Shown piece after piece: positions 1 to 8,151 of a stretch of DNA of 33,137 bases; position 1 is the first letter of the stretch; each line of letters opens with the position of its first letter. The stretch lies in NCBI GenBank assembly GCA_022841475.1, contig JALHRJ010000050.1:1-33137 (forward strand), written 5' to 3'. The notes under the pieces are model-generated. The model was not told the origin of the DNA. It saw only the letters and a list, made by a program, of their open reading frames with translations, and searched no databases. The translations under genes and the position numbers were made by a program. The stretch is from Cyclobacteriaceae bacterium. GTDB lineage: Bacteria; Bacteroidota; Bacteroidia; Cytophagales; Cyclobacteriaceae.

Positions 1-545
1 TCAATTTTTTAGCTCAAGGTCAGTCTATTCAGGAGTGGCAACAAGGTGCAGTCGTGCTTTCGAATAATCTCGTATTAACGGGTGAACTTCTGGTGCATCT
101 TGATTTCAATACCCTGGTAGTAAATGATGCGAGTGATCGCCTTGTTTTGCCGGCCTCAACAGTCAAATCATTCCGGTATTATGATAAGGCAAATAATATA
201 AACAGACAGTATGTAACTCTTGTTGACGAACAGCCTGGAAGTTCAGCCTTCTATGAACTGATCGTGCAAGGCGAGTACAAAGTGGTTAGGAAACAAAAGA
301 GAATTCATTCAGCAATTCCTGACGACAGAGAAGATTACATGTATTTTACTTTTAATGATGGGATTCTAACACCTATCCGAAATTTTAGAAAGAAAGTATT
401 TCCCCAACTTCTGAAATCCACTCCAGATTTGAATAAATGGGTGCACGCACAACGGTTGGATTTAAATTGTTCAGAAACTGCACTGCTGGTAGTGATGGAA
501 TATAACCGGGTATGGAACGCTAATCAACTGGTCGCGTCTCGTTAA
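1..545 (+). CDS. Conserved hypothetical protein, 5'-partial
   Basis: The reading frame is open right to the left edge of the window (first whole codon at base 3), so the GTG at 54 is not a convincing start and the gene begins upstream. The first visible residues, NFLAQGQSIQEW, look like the end of a signal peptide (LAQ before GQ) and the start of a mature exported protein. About 180 residues are visible, with no transmembrane segment and no recognisable catalytic motif. The middle is rich in beta-type residues. The 3' end overlaps the convergent DUF5690 transporter gene by 26 bp. I do not recognise the family, and function is unknown. I am confident that it is coding, less so that it is exported. 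Confidence 0.7.
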   Translation, partial: NFLAQGQSIQEWQQGAVVLSNNLVLTGELLVHLDFNTLVVNDASDRLVLPASTVKSFRYYDKANNINRQYVTLVDEQPGSSAFYELIVQGEYKVVRKQKRIHSAIPDDREDYMYFTFNDGILTPIRNFRKKVFPQLLKSTPDLNKWVHAQRLDLNCSETALLVVMEYNRVWNANQLVASR

Positions 546-1836
546 TTTCTTCCTTCTTCCACTTGGCATGTTTGAAGTGAAAATAAGTCATCGATCCAAG
601 AATGAGTAAAGTCCCAACGAAAGAAAGGATGTACCCACCCGACAAAAAGAAATCCAACCAACTCAAATTTGCCTGACCAAACTCTTTATAAAATAAAACT
701 CCTACACTGCCCAGGTAGCCAAACGAATCGGCCACATACATGATAAATCCTACAGTGCCCACATAGCGAAAAGCAGCAATCAGGCGATCGAAAAAGATAC
801 TGTTGAAAGGTATGTATCCCAGATACAATCCAATCCCTACCAATGTCATCCAGATAGACGCACTAATCATTTCAGATTCATATAGAAAATTCGATACCCC
901 AATCAGTACCATGCCCAACGCGATGATGATATGATTAACCATCAAAGCCATTTTATTATTCTTAATCAACATTAGGCTACCCATGCAGATTAATACAAAA
1001 ATGGAAACAGGAATTTCTGTTCGGGTATAGATGGCTGGGTCGTTACCCATATCCAATGATTTCCAGATTTCAGCTGAAAAGTTATCGCGGAAGTCCCGAA
1101 AGGCGGTAAGTAGGACATAGCAGAGTACAAACAGTATAATGCCCGGTAAAAAAGTGCTAGTAAAATTTCTGCGTTCCTGTGCATCCATAGGCAAACGTTT
1201 TGTGCGCAGTTGCTCATCAAGGGCGGAAGGTGGTGGGAGTTTGTCCAGTAAAAATTGAAAAATCAACAAGGGTACGATGAACAAACAGCAACTCACAAAG
1301 GGCATCCAATATTCACTTACACCCCAATCGCGCATAACAAAAGCACCTACCGACCTGCACAAGCCTGCAGAAAAAATAAAGCTAACGGCCAGCGAAGCAC
1401 CTAACACTTCCGTCATTCGCCTTCCTTCTAAATATCCAAAAACCATACCCCACACCATACCTAAGGGCAGACCATTGGTGAACAAAAAGATAATATTGTA
1501 AGGAGCGGGTGTTATGGCGAAAAGGAGCCAGGAGACCCCCGCGATTGCGACCATTAATAAAATTCCAGCGCCCCGCGAGGTGGCTTTAAGTTCTGAAATG
1601 ATTTTGATGCCGATGAATTTGGAAAGCGCATAGCCAACCACTTGAAAAGTAACTAACCAGACTTTGTAGTTTATACCAGCATACATCAAGCCATCAAACG
1701 TAGCGACAGCAAATGTTTTGCGAAAAGCATACACGCAAGTGTATAAACAGAATGCACATAGAGATGCATAAATGGTAAACCAAATTCCGTTGGTTTGTTC
1801 CAGCCAACTGGTAATTTTTGATTTATGATCGCCCAA
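520..1836 (-). CDS. DUF5690 family MFS-type transporter (GlpT-like)
   Basis: This 438-residue polytopic inner-membrane protein has about 11-12 hydrophobic segments and matches the DUF5690 family. The first helix carries YAFRKTF (Arg39-Lys40), followed by GYALSKF about 30 residues later. This closely resembles the start of the glycerol-3-phosphate:phosphate antiporter GlpT, where Arg45-Lys46 of YYLVRKNF precede YGFSKF and Arg45 contacts phosphate. A second Arg (Arg247, in LTAFRDFRDNF) opens the second half, where GlpT has its other phosphate-binding Arg. I infer uptake of an organophosphate or organophosphonate in exchange for phosphate. It is the last gene of a leftward operon and overlaps the PHP gene by 14 bp. 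The exact substrate is unknown. The family call is strong and the substrate class is inferred. Confidence 0.85.
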   Translation of the reverse strand: MGDHKSKITSWLEQTNGIWFTIYASLCAFCLYTCVYAFRKTFAVATFDGLMYAGINYKVWLVTFQVVGYALSKFIGIKIISELKATSRGAGILLMVAIAGVSWLLFAITPAPYNIIFLFTNGLPLGMVWGMVFGYLEGRRMTEVLGASLAVSFIFSAGLCRSVGAFVMRDWGVSEYWMPFVSCCLFIVPLLIFQFLLDKLPPPSALDEQLRTKRLPMDAQERRNFTSTFLPGIILFVLCYVLLTAFRDFRDNFSAEIWKSLDMGNDPAIYTRTEIPVSIFVLICMGSLMLIKNNKMALMVNHIIIALGMVLIGVSNFLYESEMISASIWMTLVGIGLYLGYIPFNSIFFDRLIAAFRYVGTVGFIMYVADSFGYLGSVGVLFYKEFGQANLSWLDFFLSGGYILSFVGTLLILGSMTYFHFKHAKWKKEEINETRPVD

Positions 1837-2668
1837 GGAGTAGTCCGTTTTCGTTAAAATTAACTTCTTTCCACTCGCCTTCGGTAAGAATGCTTAATTT
1901 TTTAAATCCAATCTTATTCAGAAGTTGGGCGGTTTCCGGAAATTCCTGAATAAGTTGATCCGGATGATGTGCATCGGAACTTAATGTAATCGGGATGCCG
2001 GCTGCTTTTAGTAATACCAGTACCCATGGACTAGGGTACGTGGTGACTGATTTTTTTTGATAGATCCCGCGCGTATTTACCTCAACAATAATATCCGTTC
2101 TTTTCAACGTGTCGATTGTCTGTTTCATTTCATTGCGGTACCAGATTTCCTGCTCATCAAAAAACTTATGCTCTATGTTCTGAATTTTCATTTTATCCAG
2201 GTGACCCAGGATCGTAGGCGGAGAATTCCGGATCATTTCGCGTGTTAGTTCAAAATACCTGCTCCAGGCATCACGGTACTTATTGTTAAAAATACTTTTC
2301 AAGCCTTCCAGAAAGAGGGTATGCATTCCGTCTATTTCCCAATGAGAGCCATTCGGTAATTTGTCAACAAAGTGAATCGAGCCAATCGTATAATCAACTT
2401 GTTTGAAATTGTGCGGGCTAGTTAGTGCGGGTATATAGTCTACTTCCAGGCCGGCATATAGTTCTATGTTCTTTTCAACTTTTGCCAGCCGGTATATTTC
2501 CTGTAGATAGCTTTCCAGATTGTCTTCTTTCATCGACCAGGGACAATCAAAAGGAAGTGGTGCGTGCGAAGAGAAGCCCAGGCTTTTTATGCTTTGTGAG
2601 GTTAAAAAGTCTTTGAAGGCACCTTTACCATCACAATAGCTGCAATGAGTATGAAAGTTTGACCACAT
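1823..2668 (-). CDS. PHP-domain phosphoesterase (histidinol-phosphatase-like)
   Basis: This cytoplasmic metal-dependent phosphoesterase has the PHP fold. I chose the start at 2668 (MWSNFHTHCSYCDG): it puts the metal-binding HTH at residue 5, as in the family, and leaves a 22-bp gap after the FAD gene, while the longer frame to 2725 only adds residues overlapping that gene. The metal-ligand motifs are present in order: HTHCSYCDG, SSHAPLPF, GLEVDY, GSIHFV, LGHLDKMK and SSDAHHP. The length (281 aa) is normal for HisK/HisJ-type enzymes. Bacteroidota normally remove histidinol phosphate with a HAD-type HisB, and no other his gene is here. The operon with an FAD amine oxidoreductase and a GlpT-like carrier therefore points to another phosphate ester or phosphonate substrate. 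The fold is certain and the substrate is not. Confidence 0.85.
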   Translation of the reverse strand: MWSNFHTHCSYCDGKGAFKDFLTSQSIKSLGFSSHAPLPFDCPWSMKEDNLESYLQEIYRLAKVEKNIELYAGLEVDYIPALTSPHNFKQVDYTIGSIHFVDKLPNGSHWEIDGMHTLFLEGLKSIFNNKYRDAWSRYFELTREMIRNSPPTILGHLDKMKIQNIEHKFFDEQEIWYRNEMKQTIDTLKRTDIIVEVNTRGIYQKKSVTTYPSPWVLVLLKAAGIPITLSSDAHHPDQLIQEFPETAQLLNKIGFKKLSILTEGEWKEVNFNENGLLLGRS

Positions 2669-2690
2669 GAGCGGGAAAGATAATGGAAAT

Positions 2691-3848
2691 CTATTCAAAA
2701 ATCCGCTCAATACTTTTTTGAGCATACCCTGCGGATGAGGTCATTCCTTTACCACCGATAGCGGTCCGAATGTGAATTTTATTTTCAATATCAATCTCCA
2801 CAATATCTTTTTCAGGATGCTGCGAATAATAACCGGCCCAACTACTTGCCACCTGAAAACTTTCCATATCAATAATTCTTGCGGCTTCCGCCAGCATAAG
2901 ATTATTGATGTGTTGATTAATTTCAAATCCAAGTTTTTCAGGTTGATTAACGGCTGCGTATTCATGCGAATCGCCCAGAATAACCGATCCATCTGCAGCC
3001 TTCTTAAAGAGAATGTGAATGCCCCATTGGCGAAGTTCCTGAAGTGCGGGGGGTGTTTGTAAGGTTGGGAACGAAGGACATTCTTCAAACGATTCATACC
3101 GCCTGATCGTAAGGCCGGTGAGGATGTTACCCTCCAGCGCAAGTTTCGGTAGCGGAGCAGAACGCAGCATGTGAAGTTTGCTTACCACTATACCACTTTT
3201 ACGAAACAAATCTGAAAACAGCAGTTTAAACTCACTGCCATTGCAAATGATTACCTTATCAGCTGTGAACTTGTCGTGCGTGTCGGTAGAAATCTTGACT
3301 ACACCCTCTACGGTATCGCAACTTAACACTGTGGTATCAGGCTGATAATGTAAGGTGGAAAACTTGGCACTTATATATAAGAGCAGCCGATGAATGGTTG
3401 ACTCCGGTTCAGCACTTACTTCTTGTGGAAAAAACAATCCCTCAAGGCAATATTCTGATTTTAAAGCGGGCCATTTTTCAAGACATTGAGCTTTCGAGAG
3501 CAGATGTGCTTCATAATTGCGTTCATCCATCCGCTGCTTTAACTCATGAATAAGTTGCTGTTCATCTGGATCGGAGGCGATGTATACACTTCCGTTTTCA
3601 CGAATGGAGATGTCAAACTGTGACTGGATGGTTTTATAAAGTCGGGTGCTATACACACCAAATTGAAACCAATCAGATGACATGCCAGAGGGCACCACCT
3701 GACCAAAATTACGAACGGTTGCATTTACCGGAAAAGGATCCTTTTCAAGAAGTAATACTTTTTTCCCAAGTTCAGCAGCATGGTAGGCATGAAAAGTACC
3801 CAGAATACCAGCGCCAATAACAATAACATCGAAATGATTGGATTTCAT
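2691..3848 (-). CDS. FAD-dependent amine oxidoreductase, TIGR03364-like
   Basis: This 385-residue cytoplasmic flavoenzyme of the DAO/glycine-oxidase fold starts with a Rossmann dinucleotide site (VIVIGAGILG, Gly12-Gly17) and the Glu of LLLEKD that binds the adenosine ribose. The RNFGQVVPSG stretch near residue 47 and the C-terminal GGKGMTSSAG resemble the TIGR03364 clade. That clade occurs beside phosphonatase-like hydrolases and phosphonate transporters and is proposed to deaminate aminophosphonates oxidatively. It is likely the first cytoplasmic step here, turning an amine (aminoethylphosphonate-like, possibly N-methylated or hydroxylated) into an aldehyde. It leads the operon FAD-PHP-DUF5690 and follows the regulator by 57 bp. 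There are no breaks in the frame. A general D-amino-acid or sarcosine-type oxidase is the alternative. Confidence 0.82.
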   Translation of the reverse strand: MKSNHFDVIVIGAGILGTFHAYHAAELGKKVLLLEKDPFPVNATVRNFGQVVPSGMSSDWFQFGVYSTRLYKTIQSQFDISIRENGSVYIASDPDEQQLIHELKQRMDERNYEAHLLSKAQCLEKWPALKSEYCLEGLFFPQEVSAEPESTIHRLLLYISAKFSTLHYQPDTTVLSCDTVEGVVKISTDTHDKFTADKVIICNGSEFKLLFSDLFRKSGIVVSKLHMLRSAPLPKLALEGNILTGLTIRRYESFEECPSFPTLQTPPALQELRQWGIHILFKKAADGSVILGDSHEYAAVNQPEKLGFEINQHINNLMLAEAARIIDMESFQVASSWAGYYSQHPEKDIVEIDIENKIHIRTAIGGKGMTSSAGYAQKSIERIFE

Positions 3849-3905
3849 AACAGGGAGAAAGATGCAATATTGAAGAATTTATAGTTCAAAGTCAGTCCTT
3901 CTATT

Positions 3906-4483
3906 TTATTTTGCTGTTAAGAAGTATAAGACTAGCATAACGACTTTCTTTTTGAATCCATTAACCGGGTAATGCGGCTTGGCAGCATCAAAGTAAAGCG
4001 AGTCTCCTTCTTCTAAAAGAATTTGCTCTCCATCAATAACATAATTACATCTGCCCGAGATGATATGCTTAAATTCAAACCCATCGGTGGTTGTGGGTTG
4101 ACTAACAGCTTTGGGATATACCGTGAGTAAGACGGCTTCCATAGTATTGTTCATTAGCGTTTGTCCCAAAATAAATTGGTATTCAAAGCCTGGTCGTACT
4201 TCTTTTTGGATTACTTGATATTCGCTACGCTTGATGTGTGAATAATTCTTACCATGTAGCAAGGCAATGTTCTCAAAAAAGTCTTTTGCATTCATTTCCA
4301 GTCCCTGAATCAATTTAAAGAAAACAGGGAGTGACGGTATTGTTCTGGAGTTTTCAATTTTAGAAAGTAAGCCTTTGGTTACAGACGATCGTTCGCTTAG
4401 TACCTGTAGGGTAAGCCCTCTTTCTTTTCTTTTCTTAACGTCTTGATTCTTTTGCCGATGCGGCTGATGAGTTCATCTTCCAT
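3906..4483 (-). pseudogene. HTH-cupin (XRE family) regulator, frameshifted
   Basis: Two frames together give a typical HTH-cupin repressor of about 192 residues. From ATG 4483 the frame reads MEDELISRIGKRIKTLRKEK and stops at 4397. The frame one base earlier reads RGLTLQVLSERSSVTKGLL, then SKIENSRTIPSLP, and continues without break into a C-terminal cupin (GFEFKHIISGRCNYVIDG, LLEEGDSLYFDAAKPHYP) to the stop at 3906. The shift lies in a purine run at about 4416-4436 and equals loss of one base. It could be a real null mutation, a sequence error in the A-rich run, or slippage at translation. If intact, it would probably sense a small ligand in the cupin and control both arms of the divergent locus. 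A start at the TTG at 4313 would remove the DNA-binding helix. Confidence 0.85.
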
Positions 4484-4493
4484 AACACTTTTT

Positions 4494-4510
4494 GTTTCCT
4501 ATTTGGAAAC
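4494..4510. promoter_or_regulatory. Palindromic operator candidate upstream of the HTH-cupin gene
   Basis: A perfect inverted repeat, GTTTCC-N5-GGAAAC, ends 11 bp upstream of the regulator's start codon. Its size and symmetry fit a dimeric XRE repressor, and its position fits autoregulation. It lies in the shared regulatory region with susC, whose start is about 250 bp away. Binding is inferred and not shown by the sequence. Confidence 0.5.
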
Positions 4511-4573
4511 TTTTTTGATTATATGGAATAGTCACGCTCTTTATTAATGCAATGTTAATACAATTAACCACGT

Positions 4574-4672
4574 GTGGCAGGGTTTCTACGGGTTTACTAA
4601 TACTCAATTTATGTCAGGATTATTAAATACCGGAAATCAGGCAATTCAATTAACGCATCAGTAACCTGCCAC
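4574..4672. promoter_or_regulatory. Divergent regulatory region with a spaced inverted repeat
   Basis: The 275-bp gap between the regulator and susC has no credible gene. It contains GTGGCAGG at 4574-4581 and its exact inverse CCTGCCAC at 4665-4672, 83 bp apart. This could be a pair of operator half-sites or a chance repeat. No clean Bacteroidota promoter (TTG with TAnnTTTG) stands out. The nearest match is AACATTTG, one mismatch, at about 4697-4704. Confidence 0.3.
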
Positions 4673-4758
4673 TAATCCTATCGTCAACTAGGTTGCCAAC
4701 ATTTGTGAGCTGAAAATGCAAAACAACCTGTAACCTAAACTCTCAACCTAAATCAACT

Positions 4759-7700
4759 ATGAAAAAAAATTTACAACAATGTAGTGGAGGCTTGAGTAGG
4801 CTGAGCCATGTGGCTCTCTTACTCTTCCTCGGAATCTTTACCATTACCGGAGCAATGGCCCAGGTAACGGTTTCCGGAAAGGTTCTTTCTGGTGAAGACC
4901 AGAGTTCAATTCCTGGAGTGAACATTTTAATTAAAGGAACCACCAATGGCACTATCACCGATGCTACCGGTTCTTTTTCGATTACGGCTGGATCATCGAG
5001 TGATGTTCTTGTGTTTTCATTTGTTGGATTCACCACGCAAGAGGTACTTATTGGTGACAGAAAATTTCTGGATGTTATACTCGCTACAGATGCAACCGAA
5101 CTCGCTGAGATAGTTGTTACCGCCTTGGGTATTGAAAAGAATAAGAAGGCACTGGGTTATTCTGTTCAAAGTGTAACTGGTGAAAGTTTAACCACTGCAC
5201 GCGAAACAAATGTAGTTAATCAACTTGCCGGAAAGATAGCCGGTGTTACCGTTATAGGCAGTCCTTCGGGTGTTGGAGGATCGTCAAGAGTTTCTATTCG
5301 TGGCGAACGATCGGTTGATTTAAATAAGAACCAGCCCTTATACGTTATAGATGGGGTGCCAATTACTAACGGATTGACAGGTGCCTCAGGCAGGGGAAAC
5401 CTGGAAGTAGACTTTGGTAATGGAGCAAGTTTTGTAAACTCTGATGATATTGAGTCAATGACGGTATTGAAAGGTGCTGCTGCCGCTGCACTCTATGGAT
5501 CAAGGGCTGCCAATGGAGTAATCGTTATAAAAACAAAATCAGGTAAGGGAACAAAGGGTATAGGTGTTGAGATTAATTCAAATACGACATTCGAATCTGC
5601 CCTCCGCCTACCAGACTATCAAAATGTCTATGGTCAGGGGAACGGAAACGGTGGTGACTTTGCATTTGTCAATGGCGGTGGCGCAGGATTAACAGATGGT
5701 GTTGACGAAAGTTGGGGTCCGGCTTTTACCGGCCAATCATATCCACAGTATAATTCTCCCAGAACATTAAATGGCCAGGCAATCCCTTTTCGGGGAGGCG
5801 ACTTGAATGCACCTGCAGGGAGTATAATAACACCAACTCCATGGGTAAATGATGCCGATGGGATTGAAAATTTCTTCCAAACAGGGAGAACGTTAACTAA
5901 TAATGTCGCACTAGTAGGAAGCAATCAACAAGGGGACTTCAGACTTTCCTATACAGCGTTAGACCAAACAGGTATCGTACCAAATACCGACTTACGTAGA
6001 AACACTGTTTCATTTGGTGGTGGATATAATCTCACGGAGAAATTCTCCGCGCGTGCATTTGTAAGTTATATTAAAAGTGAAAGTGATAACCGACCTTCTC
6101 TTAGTTATGGTACTGAGAATATCATGTATCTCTTTAATTGCTGGCTTCCGCGGTCAGTCGATGTAAGTGATATGGCAAATTATTGGATGCCGGGGCTGGA
6201 AGGAAGACGTCAGTTTAACTTCAATTATAATTACCATGACAACCCCTATTTTACCATGTTCGAAAATACCAATGGTCAATATGTGGATCGGGTAATTGGG
6301 AATATTTCATTGAAATATGATTTTACAAGCTGGTTAAGTTTACAACTTCGCACTGCGCTCGACTTTGGTAAAGACCGCAGACAGTTTAAGCGTGCATTCT
6401 CAACACAACGGTTTCCATTTGGTCAATATCGTGAAAACAACATTATTTCGGAAGAGAGAAATTCTGACTTTCTTTTAACATTCAATAAGGAACTTATTCC
6501 ATCTGTTTTCTCACTTACTGCTTCATTGGGGGGAAATCAACTGCGTCAGAAGTCTGAATTTTTGGAAGTAAATGCACCTCAATTGAATATACCCGGTATC
6601 TACAACCTTACAAATTCGCGAGTTGTCCTCCAGGCAGCTCAATCTGATGTAGTAAAACATATCAATAGCCTTTATACGTCTATTCAATTGGGCTATAAGA
6701 ATATTTTATTTTTGGATTTAACGGCTCGCAATGACTGGTCTAGTGCACTTACTTTACCTCAAGCATTGAAAGATGCGGGGATCGGTTCAGAAGATAATTC
6801 TTATTTCTACTCCGGGGCTGCAGTAAGCGCAGTAATCTCGGATATGTTTGAAGCCCCGGAGTTTCTTTCTTTTGCAAAAATTAGGGGTAGTGTAGCACAA
6901 GTTGGAAATGACACGGATGCATTTACGTTTACGCAGTCATTTAATCCAAGCGATCCGTTTGGTACATCACAAATTTATGGCGAAACAGATCGATTAGCCA
7001 ATTTTAGTTTGAGACCGGAGATCAGCACATCATTCGAAGGAGGTATTGATGTAAGATTTTTTGGCAATCGAGTGGGACTGGATGTAACTTATTATCAAAC
7101 GCGAACAACAAATCAAATTTTGAATATTCCACTTTCATTGACAAGTGGCTATAATAGCCGGGCTATCAATGCGGGTGAAATAAGGAATTATGGAGTGGAG
7201 GTCATGTTAAATACCATTCCAGTAAAACTTGCCAATGGGTTTCAATGGAATTTGGATGTTAATTTCTCGAGAAATAGAAGTGAGGTTGTTTCTTTATCAG
7301 ATGGTCTCACAAATTTTGTGATGGCTAGTCGCAGAGTAAGTATTGAAGCACGCGTGGGCGAAAGAATGGGCGATATGTATGGAATCGGTTTTGCCAGAGT
7401 GCAAAATTCAGATCCAACCAAACCCTACTACAGTGCCAACGGACAATTTGTGGGCGAAATGGTATTTGATACCCAAGGACGCCCGGTTCGTACTACTGAT
7501 AGAATTAAGCTCGGCAACTATAATCCTGATTGGATGGCTGGAATCAGCAATACATTTACTTACAAAGGATTTAAAGTTGGTGTTTTATTTGATATGAGAT
7601 ATGGTGGTGAAGTGTATTCGGAAACACAAACCGTGGGCCGCGAAGGCGGAATTATTATAGAAACTTTGGAGGGTCGTGAAAATGGGTATTATCCTCAAGC

Positions 7701-8124
7701 ATCGGTTTCTACTGATCCTTTATTATTGAATGCACCTTTCGGTACTTACGTTATCGGAGAAGGTGTAGTTCAAAATGGTGATGGATCCTTTAGTACTAAT
7801 ACACGTAGAGTATTACCTCGTCAGTGGCATTCAGCATGGACAGGTGGAAGAAATATTGCCGAAGGAGTGATTTACGATGCTTCTTTTGTAAAACTCCGCG
7901 AATTGCAAATAGGGTATGCTTTCCCGGATAAACTTTTCACAAAGACACCCTTTAGAAGTGTTACCATTGCTTTTGTTGGAAGAAACCTTGCACTGTGGAC
8001 AGATGTACCACATATTGATCCGGAAGTGATGTCGTATACAGGCGGCACAGCCTTGCCGGGTATTGAATACATGTCAATTCCGTCTTCCAGAAGTTACGGA
8101 GTAAACGTGGGATTAAAATTTTAG
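4759..8124 (+). CDS. SusC/RagA family TonB-linked outer membrane protein
   Basis: This 1121-residue outer-membrane importer has a signal peptide of about 35 residues (cleavage after GAMA, before QVTV). A carboxypeptidase-regulatory-like beta domain follows (about 36-115, VSGKVLSGEDQSSIPGVNI). The plug domain has the hallmark repeats (LAGKIAGVTV, VSIRGERSV, PLYVIDGVPI, MTVLKGAAAAALYGSRAANG, VIVIKTKSGKG; about 120-265). A long beta barrel ends in an aromatic residue (VGLKF). Such proteins bind a nutrient held by a SusD partner and import it with TonB energy. The partner follows 27 bp downstream. The neighbours (phosphatases, FAD deaminase, organophosphate-type carrier) suggest an organophosphorus ligand rather than a glycan, and no glycoside hydrolase is in this operon. 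The start is the first ATG before the signal peptide. Confidence 0.95.
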   Translation: MKKNLQQCSGGLSRLSHVALLLFLGIFTITGAMAQVTVSGKVLSGEDQSSIPGVNILIKGTTNGTITDATGSFSITAGSSSDVLVFSFVGFTTQEVLIGDRKFLDVILATDATELAEIVVTALGIEKNKKALGYSVQSVTGESLTTARETNVVNQLAGKIAGVTVIGSPSGVGGSSRVSIRGERSVDLNKNQPLYVIDGVPITNGLTGASGRGNLEVDFGNGASFVNSDDIESMTVLKGAAAAALYGSRAANGVIVIKTKSGKGTKGIGVEINSNTTFESALRLPDYQNVYGQGNGNGGDFAFVNGGGAGLTDGVDESWGPAFTGQSYPQYNSPRTLNGQAIPFRGGDLNAPAGSIITPTPWVNDADGIENFFQTGRTLTNNVALVGSNQQGDFRLSYTALDQTGIVPNTDLRRNTVSFGGGYNLTEKFSARAFVSYIKSESDNRPSLSYGTENIMYLFNCWLPRSVDVSDMANYWMPGLEGRRQFNFNYNYHDNPYFTMFENTNGQYVDRVIGNISLKYDFTSWLSLQLRTALDFGKDRRQFKRAFSTQRFPFGQYRENNIISEERNSDFLLTFNKELIPSVFSLTASLGGNQLRQKSEFLEVNAPQLNIPGIYNLTNSRVVLQAAQSDVVKHINSLYTSIQLGYKNILFLDLTARNDWSSALTLPQALKDAGIGSEDNSYFYSGAAVSAVISDMFEAPEFLSFAKIRGSVAQVGNDTDAFTFTQSFNPSDPFGTSQIYGETDRLANFSLRPEISTSFEGGIDVRFFGNRVGLDVTYYQTRTTNQILNIPLSLTSGYNSRAINAGEIRNYGVEVMLNTIPVKLANGFQWNLDVNFSRNRSEVVSLSDGLTNFVMASRRVSIEARVGERMGDMYGIGFARVQNSDPTKPYYSANGQFVGEMVFDTQGRPVRTTDRIKLGNYNPDWMAGISNTFTYKGFKVGVLFDMRYGGEVYSETQTVGREGGIIIETLEGRENGYYPQASVSTDPLLLNAPFGTYVIGEGVVQNGDGSFSTNTRRVLPRQWHSAWTGGRNIAEGVIYDASFVKLRELQIGYAFPDKLFTKTPFRSVTIAFVGRNLALWTDVPHIDPEVMSYTGGTALPGIEYMSIPSSRSYGVNVGLKF

Positions 8125-8151
8125 GTATTCACAACATTAAGTTTTAAAACG

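Noticed and set aside
2669..2725. Longer N terminus for the PHP protein starting at 2725
   Set aside because: It overlaps the FAD gene and adds residues with no family match; Met at 2668 puts HTH at the usual position.
4416..4436. Programmed -1 frameshifting as the main explanation for the split regulator
   Set aside because: The A/G run lacks a canonical slippery heptamer in the right phase and no strong downstream stem is evident; mutation or sequence error is simpler.
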